From: Myxococcales bacterium
GTDB lineage: Bacteria; Myxococcota_A; Polyangia; Haliangiales; J016
Assembly: GCA_014238595.1 (NCBI GenBank)
Contig: JABAAV010000008.1
Location: 1-16,906, forward strand
Direction of reading: 5' to 3'
Length of the DNA: 16,906 nt
Shown one piece after another: positions 1-6,607 of the stretch. A program made the translations under genes and the position numbers. Each line of letters begins with the position of its first letter. The first letter of the stretch is position 1. The notes beneath the pieces were generated by a model. The model was given only the letters and a program-made list of their open reading frames with translations. It did no database searches and was not told where the DNA came from.

Positions 1-1
1 A

Positions 2-1057
2 CCAAGATACTGTCCATCTATAGAAGATAAGATTGTCAAATTTATGGACAAACAAAGACATCAGATTTTTTTAGAGCCTGAAGGATTAAATACCAATGAG
101 TTTTATCCCAATGGTATTTCTACCTCGCTTCCTTATGATGTTCAACTCCGTTTTATTCGAACCATTCATGGCTTAGAACGCGCAGAGATCACAAGACCTG
201 GTTATGCTGTTGAATATGATTTTGTTGATCCAACACAGCTTCATCATACATTAGAAACTAAAAAAGTGTCTGGGCTTTATCATGCTGGCCAAATCAATGG
301 CACTTCAGGCTATGAAGAAGCCGCAGCACAAGGGTTGCTTGCAGGCATCAATGCAGCGCTTTCATGTCATCATCAAGATAGTTTGATTCTTAAACGAGAT
401 GAAGCCTATATTGGTGTGTTGATTGATGATCTAGTGACAATAGGCACAGAAGAGCCTTATCGTATGTTTACATCTCGTGCGGAACATCGATTGTTACTTC
501 GGGAAGATAATGCCGCCGATCGATTGTTCCCTATTGGTCGAAGATTGGGCTTGATCGATGATGATCGATGGAATCGATTTATGATGTTTTCTGATAACCT
601 GTTAAAAGTAAAAAAACATATAGAATCAATGATGATAGTTCCATCAGAAGCTGTCTGTGAACGATTGAAAACACTAGGTTCCTCAGTATTGACCGAAAAA
701 CGATCTGTGATCGATTTGTTAAAACGTCCTGAGCTTAGCTACAAAGATGTTATGACTGTGATCGATGCATCCTTGCAACAAAGTCTTGATGTTGATGGTT
801 TGATTGCTGAACGAATAGAAACAGACGTTAAATATCAAGGTTACCTGAAACGACAAACCCGAGATGCTGCACGATTATCTCAGCTCGATGGTATCATGCT
901 GCCTCAAAATATTAATTATCATGAGATTCATGGATTATCATCAGAAGTGATTGATAAACTCGATCAGATACGTCCCGATTCCTTGCGACAAGCTGCACGA
1001 ATTAGCGGTATTACGCCTGCAGCGATCTCAGTACTTATCATGCATGTAACTTCATAA
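2..1057 (+). CDS. mnmG: MnmG (GidA), tRNA wobble-uridine modification protein, 5'-truncated
   Basis: This is the C-terminal 351 residues of MnmG. With MnmE, MnmG is the FAD-dependent enzyme that installs the (carboxymethyl)aminomethyl group on U34 of certain tRNAs in the cytoplasm. The reading frame is open from base 2, starting PRYCPSIEDK upstream of the first ATG at 44, so the FAD-binding N-terminal half lies outside the window. Family hallmarks seen are HQIFLEPEG, YPNGISTSLP, the second nucleotide-site segment AGQINGTSGYEEAAAQG, and EEPYRMFTSRAEHRLLLRED. The helical tRNA/MnmE-binding tail ends in GITPAAISVLIMHVTS, so the 3' end is complete. The visible length agrees with the C-terminal part of the usual protein of about 620-630 residues. 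The next gene converges from the other strand 11 bp away. rsmG and mnmE, frequent companions elsewhere, are not downstream. Identification is very secure. Confidence 0.97.
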   Translation, partial: PRYCPSIEDKIVKFMDKQRHQIFLEPEGLNTNEFYPNGISTSLPYDVQLRFIRTIHGLERAEITRPGYAVEYDFVDPTQLHHTLETKKVSGLYHAGQINGTSGYEEAAAQGLLAGINAALSCHHQDSLILKRDEAYIGVLIDDLVTIGTEEPYRMFTSRAEHRLLLREDNAADRLFPIGRRLGLIDDDRWNRFMMFSDNLLKVKKHIESMMIVPSEAVCERLKTLGSSVLTEKRSVIDLLKRPELSYKDVMTVIDASLQQSLDVDGLIAERIETDVKYQGYLKRQTRDAARLSQLDGIMLPQNINYHEIHGLSSEVIDKLDQIRPDSLRQAARISGITPAAISVLIMHVTS

Positions 1058-1068
1058 TATGATGAGCA

Positions 1069-1713
1069 TTACTGATCCGGTTTAAAACGGATAGGAATCG
1101 TTATTTTTAGATTGGCTTGTGTGATACTTGAAGGAATAGGTGGAAAAGGTACGGCACGGGACACCATTTGAAGTGCTTCTTGATCCAAGGCATTATATCC
1201 CGAACTTGTTTTTATTGTTGGAGCATTGGCAAAGGTACCCCATGGAGAAATAGAAAGTTGTACTACAGCAGTGCCTTGCATGTCTTGTCGTTGAACAAAG
1301 TACGGGAGTGGTTGTCTCGCTTGTGCAATTTTTTGATGTATCTGTTGTTGATATTTGATGCGTATCATGTTCGAAATTTGGGGTGCATTATTCTCATCAT
1401 GCTTATTGATCGTGATGGATGGGTTTTTAAACGATGTTTTATGAGATGTTTTGTTTTTTAAGGAAGATTTTATCGTGGCTATTTTATTTTTAGGTTTCAA
1501 TGGCACTAGATGTTCGAATTGTTTTATTTTGGTAGATTGAGTTGTTAACAATGAAATAGGATCGAGATTTTTCGTATTGTTTTTCTGTGAGATTTTTTTT
1601 GTTGAAGTCATTGAGAACATAATAATAAGAAACACACAGCCATGTAAGACAATGGAAAAACATAAAAAAATTGAAGGCCGCATGATACGTTCAAATGCTT
1701 CATGATTGTTCAT
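1069..1713 (-). CDS. Small TonB-like energy transducer protein
   Basis: A protein of 214 residues with classic TonB architecture. A short cytoplasmic N-terminus is followed by one hydrophobic segment at about residues 12-33 (signal anchor). A Lys/Thr/Asn/Ser-rich periplasmic linker covers about 35-125, and a TonB C-terminal domain about 135-214. The C-terminal domain shows the expected order: MQGTAVVQLSISPWG, then SSGYNALDQEALQMV, then PFPPIP, then a final beta strand ending IPIRFKPDQ. TonB family proteins couple the inner-membrane proton gradient, via ExbB/ExbD, to outer-membrane receptors; some members act in other envelope machines. The linker lacks the Pro-Glu/Pro-Lys repeats of enterobacterial TonB, and no exbB, exbD or receptor gene is visible here. 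Its 3' end faces mnmG. The PilZ/PEGA gene lies 93 bp upstream on the same strand and may be co-transcribed. The family call is firm; the partner is unknown. Confidence 0.85.
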   Translation of the reverse strand: MNNHEAFERIMRPSIFLCFSIVLHGCVFLIIMFSMTSTKKISQKNNTKNLDPISLLTTQSTKIKQFEHLVPLKPKNKIATIKSSLKNKTSHKTSFKNPSITINKHDENNAPQISNMIRIKYQQQIHQKIAQARQPLPYFVQRQDMQGTAVVQLSISPWGTFANAPTIKTSSGYNALDQEALQMVSRAVPFPPIPSSITQANLKITIPIRFKPDQ

Positions 1714-1806
1714 GTGAGCATTTGTGATAGTCTTACGAGATTAATATGATGATTGCTTAGTCGTTAAGCGAAGTATTGATTTGAATAATATTGTCGCGAA
1801 TCAACA

Positions 1807-2712
1807 TTATTGTTGAGGTTCTAATATAACAGTAAAACGTGGCGTTTTACTGGGAATAAATGTCACCGATTTTGTTCGATAATTTTGAGCCGAAACAGTC
1901 ACTTTATAAACATTATCACCTTTGAGTCGTTGAAATGTGACTGGGGCAATGTTTTCTCGAATCTGTCCTTGCTTCGTGAAAAGTTTAACACGTGTCTTAT
2001 TAGGAATCGTTTTGATAAAAACTGTGCTTGATCCCTCTTGATCACGAACTGCGTCAACAGATGAGGTTGGTGATGTTTTCTTTGTTGGTGATGTTTTCGT
2101 TGTCGGTGATGTTTTCTTTATCGGTGATGGTTTATTCGTTTCATTTTTTGAATTGTTATTTACAGAAGTAGGAGTAGTTTGGGATTGTTTTTTTACGGAA
2201 TTTTCAGGAACCACATCAATGTCATATGGCAATATACCTTCAATGGTGGATTGTACTGACTTGATCATGTTGATCGTAGAAGTGGGGGCTGCGATGTAAA
2301 AAACCGATATACCTAAACACAGCAATATCAAAAAAATTAGACTCAACAAGCAACCTCTCCACCGGCTGGTTGTTTTAAGAGATGTCTTGTTGCCTATAAG
2401 AGATTGTGGTTTTCTTGCTAAGGATTGTGTGTGATTTTTGTCAAAAAACGTTGTTTGTTCAGGGGTTAGATTTAAAAATCGTATTGTAATACCCGATTGA
2501 GTTGTTTGGATGACTTCAACATCTCCTTTAATAAACAATATTTTAGGTTGTAAATAAAATTCAACGGTAAGATTCAAATCAACCATTTCAGGTTGATCAC
2601 AATGAATAAACAAACCATCCTTGCGAAAATCTTTGGCGTAACGTTTCGCGAATTCTGCAGGAGTGTTTGCTGAAAAAACAATAAGAAGAAGATGTGTTGG
2701 TTCTTTGACCAT
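1807..2712 (-). CDS. PilZ-like / transmembrane / PEGA-like membrane protein
   Basis: A protein of 301 residues with three parts. Residues about 1-95 look like the myxobacterial-type PilZ-like domain: the stretch FAKRYAKDFRKDGLFIH, then two beta-strand-rich stretches ending ITIRFLNLTPEQ. The usual RxxxR and D/NxSxxG c-di-GMP contacts are not evident, so ligand binding is doubtful. A strong hydrophobic segment at about 118-142 follows, then a Ser/Thr/Pro/Lys/Asn linker with repeated KTSPT units. The C-terminal roughly 75 residues resemble a PEGA domain (IPNKTRVKLF, then APVTFQRLKG, then a VSAQNY turn), which in known families lies outside the cytoplasmic membrane and is thought to touch the cell wall or other envelope parts. 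The predicted topology is PilZ-like domain in the cytoplasm and PEGA in the periplasm. The gene is divergent from accC. Function is unknown; a link between an intracellular signal and the envelope is inference. Confidence 0.72.
   Translation of the reverse strand: MVKEPTHLLLIVFSANTPAEFAKRYAKDFRKDGLFIHCDQPEMVDLNLTVEFYLQPKILFIKGDVEVIQTTQSGITIRFLNLTPEQTTFFDKNHTQSLARKPQSLIGNKTSLKTTSRWRGCLLSLIFLILLCLGISVFYIAAPTSTINMIKSVQSTIEGILPYDIDVVPENSVKKQSQTTPTSVNNNSKNETNKPSPIKKTSPTTKTSPTKKTSPTSSVDAVRDQEGSSTVFIKTIPNKTRVKLFTKQGQIRENIAPVTFQRLKGDNVYKVTVSAQNYRTKSVTFIPSKTPRFTVILEPQQ
2066..2137 (-). repeat. Four tandem 18-bp units encoding the KTSPT linker
   Basis: Four back-to-back 18-bp units begin at 2066, 2084, 2102 and 2120 inside the PilZ/PEGA gene. 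On the + strand the core is GGTGATGTTTTC; copies 1-3 differ at only a few positions and copy 4 is more diverged. On the coding strand they give six-residue units of the KTSPT type in the extracytoplasmic linker. Unit length is a multiple of three, so copy-number change would alter linker length without breaking the frame. Confidence 0.9.
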
Positions 2713-2813
2713 ATTGATAATGTTCTCAAATACTAATTGGAAGACTCAGCTTAGCTCATAAATACTGTAAATAACAAATTTATAGATGTAGTGTTAGATA
2801 AAACTTGATGGTT

Positions 2814-2841
2814 TTGTTACTTGTTGTTTTCTTCATATAAT
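2814..2841 (+). promoter_or_regulatory. Sigma70-type promoter for the accC operon
   Basis: A perfect TATAAT at 2836-2841 has a TTGTTA at 2814-2819 as a -35 match, with a 16-bp spacer. Transcription would start near 2848, giving a leader of about 15 nt before the accC ATG at 2864. It lies in the 151-bp divergent gap between the PilZ/PEGA gene (-) and accC (+). Nothing comparably good was seen for the leftward gene. Confidence 0.55.
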
Positions 2842-2863
2842 GCACTAATAGGCAAATCAGAGC

Positions 2864-4381
2864 ATGACCGAGATTAGAACTATACATACTATTTTGGTTG
2901 CGAATCGTGGTGAAATCGCGGTTCGTATTATGCGTACCTGTAAAGATCAAGGAATTGCCACAGTGGCAGTTTTTAGTGAGATAGACCGAACTGCACCCCA
3001 TGTCTTAATGGCTGACAAGGCTGTTTGTCTGGGTGCAGCTCCTGCGAAAGAGAGCTATCTGAACATTGATAAAATTGTGAATGCCTGTAAGCAAACCAAT
3101 GCAGATGCTGTACATCCCGGATATGGTTTTTTATCGGAAAACAGTGAATTTGCAATGCGCATTATCAAAGAAGGTTTGATATTTATCGGCCCATCCAGTC
3201 ATGTTATGGAACAAATGGGAAACAAAATAGCAGCACGAACATTGATGATAGAAACAGGCATTTCTGTAGTTCCAGGTTCTAATGGTATTGGTAGTCATGG
3301 TTTTGCTTCAGGTGAAGATGCACTGATTACTGCGAAAGATATTGGGTTTCCTGTATTACTTAAAGCATCGGCAGGCGGTGGTGGCAAAGGGATGCGATTT
3401 TGTGAGAGCGAAGATAAATTTGTTTCAGCGTTTGATGGTGCGAGGCGTGAAGCGATCACTGCATTTGGTAATGATGCTATCTATGTTGAGAAAGCAATTC
3501 TTCGGCCAAGGCATATTGAGATCCAAATACTTGCCGATATGCACGGCAATATTGTTCATCTTGCTGAACGAGATTGTTCTATTCAACGTCGACATCAAAA
3601 AGTTATTGAAGAAACGCCATCACCTGTTCTTGATGACACCTTGCGAACTCAGATGGGTGAGGTTGCTGTTTCAATTGCCAAAGCAGTCAATTACGTTGGG
3701 GCAGGTACTATCGAATTTTTGCTAAGCGAAGATGGTTCTTTTTATTTCCTTGAAATGAACACAAGGCTTCAGGTTGAACATCCTATTACTGAGATGATTT
3801 TCAACCTTGATTTGGTGGCATTGCAGATTGATATTGCTTGTGGAAAAACACTGCCTTTTGATCAATCTTCATTGGATTTACGTCGTCACGGTGTTGCTAT
3901 GGAATGTCGAGTTTATGCTGAAGATCCATATCGTTTTTTACCATCTCCAGGCACAATTACGGCTCTTAGAGTTCCTGAAGGGGCGTTTGTTCGTCATGAT
4001 TCAGGAATTCATGCAGGGCTGACTATTTCACCCTATTATGATCCAATGCTGGCCAAATTGATTGTTTGGGGTGAAAATAGGGAAGAAGTTTTGGGACGAA
4101 TGAGTCGAGCACTCCAAGAGTATGCCGTGTTGGGCATTAAAACCAATCTTTTATTTCATCGACGTATGATGGCACATCCTTTGTTTATTAACGGTGAGTA
4201 CGATACAGGATTTATTGAGAGAGAAAAAAAGACACTACTCCACACAGGAGATGCGCCTGCCGATGTTGTGTTGTTTTCTGCTGCGATTGAACAAAGTCTG
4301 GAGAAAGACACTATGCCTATTAAATCTGTGCAACAACATACAAATCATTGGCGTAACATGTCGAAAACATCGTTGGATTGA
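2864..4381 (+). CDS. accC: Biotin carboxylase subunit of acetyl-/acyl-CoA carboxylase
   Basis: A cytoplasmic biotin carboxylase of 505 residues. Enzymes of this family use ATP and bicarbonate to carboxylate biotin on a carrier protein, the first half-reaction of acetyl-CoA carboxylase (fatty acid synthesis) and of related acyl-CoA carboxylases. Domains in order are the N-terminal biotin carboxylase fold (ILVANRGEIAVRIMRTC, HPGYGFLSEN), the ATP-grasp domain with the glycine-rich loop KASAGGGGKGMR, catalytic-site signatures ERDCSIQRRHQKVIEE and EMNTRLQVEHPITEM, and the C-terminal domain (YAEDPYRFLPSPG, SPYYDPMLAKLIVWG). It is about 55 residues longer than E. coli AccC (449), with a C-terminal tail of low similarity, closer to stand-alone acyl-CoA or pyruvate carboxylase A subunits. 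No biotin carrier or carboxyltransferase gene is adjacent, so the acyl substrate cannot be fixed. ATG at 2864 sits just before the conserved N-terminus and behind a good promoter. Confidence 0.93.
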   Translation: MTEIRTIHTILVANRGEIAVRIMRTCKDQGIATVAVFSEIDRTAPHVLMADKAVCLGAAPAKESYLNIDKIVNACKQTNADAVHPGYGFLSENSEFAMRIIKEGLIFIGPSSHVMEQMGNKIAARTLMIETGISVVPGSNGIGSHGFASGEDALITAKDIGFPVLLKASAGGGGKGMRFCESEDKFVSAFDGARREAITAFGNDAIYVEKAILRPRHIEIQILADMHGNIVHLAERDCSIQRRHQKVIEETPSPVLDDTLRTQMGEVAVSIAKAVNYVGAGTIEFLLSEDGSFYFLEMNTRLQVEHPITEMIFNLDLVALQIDIACGKTLPFDQSSLDLRRHGVAMECRVYAEDPYRFLPSPGTITALRVPEGAFVRHDSGIHAGLTISPYYDPMLAKLIVWGENREEVLGRMSRALQEYAVLGIKTNLLFHRRMMAHPLFINGEYDTGFIEREKKTLLHTGDAPADVVLFSAAIEQSLEKDTMPIKSVQQHTNHWRNMSKTSLD

Positions 4382-4429
4382 GGCATTTGATTTGATATGA
4401 TATGATACTAGAACAGAAACGATAAATTT

Positions 4430-4942
4430 ATGCCCTATACAATTATCGATACTTGTACCGGATGTACTGCTTGTGAGCGACGTTGTCCTACGCGTGCGAT
4501 TCACGGTGTCAAAAAAGACATGTTTTATATTGATCCGGAGCTTTGTATTGATTGTGGTGCTTGTGGTGTTGTTTGTCCCGATGAATCTATTTTAGATACA
4601 TTTGGGAGATTGTGTCTCCAGCTTACTTCTACACAACGTCCCAAAGCCTATGTTGAACTTGAAAAATGTACAGGTTGTATTTATTGTGCCAATACATGTC
4701 CTTTTAATTGTATTACTATGAAAAAAGCACCGTCCGTATTAGAAGGGCTTGGCCTAGCGAAAACAGTTGCGGTTATCGAAACGAGCAAATGTACAGGCTG
4801 TACGGTTTGTGAAATCGATTGTCCTTATGATGCGATTCACATTTGGCGGCAAGATGATCCACGTGCTTTAGAGAATAAAATCCACAACAAACAATTGTGG
4901 GATGATGATTCTTTGCAGTCTAATGATGAAGAGTCGGCGTAA
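4430..4942 (+). CDS. Ferredoxin-like protein with four 4Fe-4S motifs
   Basis: A protein of 170 residues with four complete CxxCxxCxxxCP motifs: Cys 9/12/15/19, Cys 39/42/45/49, Cys 80/83/86/90 and Cys 121/124/127/131. All 16 ligands for four [4Fe-4S] clusters are present, arranged as two bacterial-ferredoxin-like pairs joined by a linker at about 51-79. Extra cysteines lie at 62 and 94. The C-terminus is acidic. There is no signal peptide or membrane segment, so it should be a cytoplasmic electron carrier or the electron-transfer subunit of an oxidoreductase. It lies 48 bp after accC and only 3 bp before pyrG, so co-transcription is likely, but neither neighbour is a redox enzyme. The redox partner is unknown. 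It could be a soluble relative of the ferredoxin subunits of oxidoreductases; I do not recognise a specific named family. Confidence 0.88.
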   Translation: MPYTIIDTCTGCTACERRCPTRAIHGVKKDMFYIDPELCIDCGACGVVCPDESILDTFGRLCLQLTSTQRPKAYVELEKCTGCIYCANTCPFNCITMKKAPSVLEGLGLAKTVAVIETSKCTGCTVCEIDCPYDAIHIWRQDDPRALENKIHNKQLWDDDSLQSNDEESA

Positions 4943-4945
4943 GTA

Positions 4946-6562
4946 ATGGTGAAAAAACCGTGTAAATTTATTTTTATTACCGGTGGTGTGGTTTCTTCAT
5001 TAGGCAAAGGGCTTCTGAGTGCTAGCATCGGTTCTTTGATGGAAAATCGAGGACTTAGTGTTTCGAATATGAAACTAGATCCCTATATCAACATCGATCC
5101 GGGAACGATGAGTCCACTGCAACATGGTGAAGTCTTTGTGACGACCGATGGTGCAGAGACTGATTTGGATATTGGGCATTATGAACGATTCGTTTCTACA
5201 ACAATGTCTCGAAAAAATAATATTACGACAGGACAAATTTATTATTCAGTAATAAACAAAGAGCGACATGGTGATTATGATGGTGGCACTGTTCAAGTGA
5301 TTCCACATATCACTGATGAAATTAAACTACGTATTTTTGAATGTGCTGAAGGATTGGATTTATTAATAGTTGAAATCGGTGGAACCGTTGGTGATATTGA
5401 ATCGCTACCGTTTTTAGAGGCAATCCGACAGATACGGGTAGAAAGCGGTCTTCAAAATGCCATTGTTGTACATGTTACTTTAGTCCCTTATTTAGTTGCA
5501 GCTGGAGAACTAAAAACAAAACCAACACAACATTCTGTTCAAAAACTTTGTGCCATTGGTATTCAACCCGATGTTCTTGTATGTCGTAGTGAGCGAGACA
5601 TTCCTGAAGATGTTTTTTCTAAGATATCTATGTTTTGCAATGTAGCGCCATCGTGTTCATTTCAATCTCCCAATGTTCCTACAATTTATCAATTGCCTTT
5701 AGTACTCAATGAACAGGGATTAGATGAGAAATTATCGGAACTTTTGAACATTTGGTCACGTGCCCCGATGTTGAATGAATGGACAAAAATGGTCGACAAA
5801 ATTTTGAATCCATCAAAAGAGGTTACAGTTGGGCTTATTGGAAAATATATCAAATTAGTAGAGTCTTACAAAAGTCTACACGAGTCATTGGTACATGCAG
5901 GATTGGTGAATGATGTAAAAATTAACATTCATCATATTGATTCTGAAGAAATTGACCAAGACAATGCAGAAGAGTTGCTGAGTGGTTTAGATGCCATTTT
6001 AGTTGCCCCTGGTTTTGGTAAACGCGGGGTCAATGGTAAAATGATTTCTATTGAATTTGCCCGTAATAATCAGGTGCCTTTTTTGGGTATTTGTTTAGGC
6101 ATGCAACTTGCTGTGATCGAATTTGCACGACATGTTTGTAATATCCCCGATGCACATTCTTCAGAGATGGAACCTGATTGTGAGAATCCTGTCATTGATT
6201 TGATGAAATCACAACAAGGCATCACCGACATCGGTGCTACGATGCGATTAGGTTCATATCCCTGTGTGTTGAAAGAGAAAACTAAAGCATTTGATATTTA
6301 TCAAAAAAAGGAAATTTCTGAACGACATCGACATCGATGGGAATTTAATAACAAATATCGTGATTTACTCAAAGAGCATGGTTTAGTATTGTCTGGGATG
6401 TCACCCGATGATTCTTTGGTGGAAATGATTGAAATTCCAGAACATCCATTTTTTGTGGCCTGTCAATTCCATCCAGAATTTCAATCAACACCGGCTCAAC
6501 CTGCACCTTTGTTTCAAGCGTTTGTTCATGCAGGTCTTGAATATCATGGTATGAAGCAGTAA
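4946..6562 (+). CDS. pyrG: CTP synthase
   Basis: A full-length CTP synthase of 538 residues (E. coli 545). It aminates UTP to CTP using ATP and glutamine-derived ammonia, the last step of de novo pyrimidine nucleotide synthesis. The N-terminal amidoligase domain has the P-loop-like GGVVSSLGKGLLSASIGS, the metal/nucleotide segment KLDPYINIDPGTMSPLQHG and EIGGTVGDIES. The C-terminal class I glutamine amidotransferase domain has GICLGMQLAVIEFAR with nucleophile Cys383, and FHPEFQSTP supplying the His-Glu pair. No key residue is missing. The ATG at 4946 starts 3 bp after the ferredoxin stop, which suggests translational coupling. In Geobacter-type genomes, from memory, pyrG is followed by kds and lpt genes before rpoN; here rpoN follows directly. 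Confidence 0.98.
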   Translation: MVKKPCKFIFITGGVVSSLGKGLLSASIGSLMENRGLSVSNMKLDPYINIDPGTMSPLQHGEVFVTTDGAETDLDIGHYERFVSTTMSRKNNITTGQIYYSVINKERHGDYDGGTVQVIPHITDEIKLRIFECAEGLDLLIVEIGGTVGDIESLPFLEAIRQIRVESGLQNAIVVHVTLVPYLVAAGELKTKPTQHSVQKLCAIGIQPDVLVCRSERDIPEDVFSKISMFCNVAPSCSFQSPNVPTIYQLPLVLNEQGLDEKLSELLNIWSRAPMLNEWTKMVDKILNPSKEVTVGLIGKYIKLVESYKSLHESLVHAGLVNDVKINIHHIDSEEIDQDNAEELLSGLDAILVAPGFGKRGVNGKMISIEFARNNQVPFLGICLGMQLAVIEFARHVCNIPDAHSSEMEPDCENPVIDLMKSQQGITDIGATMRLGSYPCVLKEKTKAFDIYQKKEISERHRHRWEFNNKYRDLLKEHGLVLSGMSPDDSLVEMIEIPEHPFFVACQFHPEFQSTPAQPAPLFQAFVHAGLEYHGMKQ

Positions 6563-6593
6563 CTAATTTATCTAAAGATTGAACCGAATTCAT

Positions 6594-6600
6594 AGAGGAG
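6594..6600 (+). promoter_or_regulatory. Strong Shine-Dalgarno of rpoN
   Basis: AGAGGAG lies 7 nt before ATG 6608. It supports ATG at 6608 as the rpoN start rather than the in-frame TTG one codon upstream at 6605. Confidence 0.75.
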
Positions 6601-6607
6601 TGTTTTG

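Noticed and set aside
518..766. Five GATCGAT heptamers within 249 bp of mnmG (518, 553, 563, 709, 760).
   Set aside because: They fall inside the coding frame at Ile/Asp/Arg-rich stretches and are explained by codon choice; the spacing is irregular and there is no intergenic cluster to suggest an uptake, origin or recombination signal.
2..1068. Possible proximity to the replication origin, because mnmG/gidA is often near oriC.
   Set aside because: No cluster of DnaA boxes (TTATNCACA), no dnaA, rsmG, parA or parB gene, and the flanking gap is only 11 bp.
1168..1461. 97-codon + strand frame opposite the TonB-like gene.
   Set aside because: It is antisense to a gene with a clear TonB C-terminal domain and shows low-complexity Cys/Phe/Leu composition typical of spurious translation.
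4235..4504. 89-codon minus-strand frame spanning the accC-ferredoxin gap.
   Set aside because: It overlaps the conserved ends of two real genes, and its Ser/Thr-rich and His/Arg composition has no family likeness.
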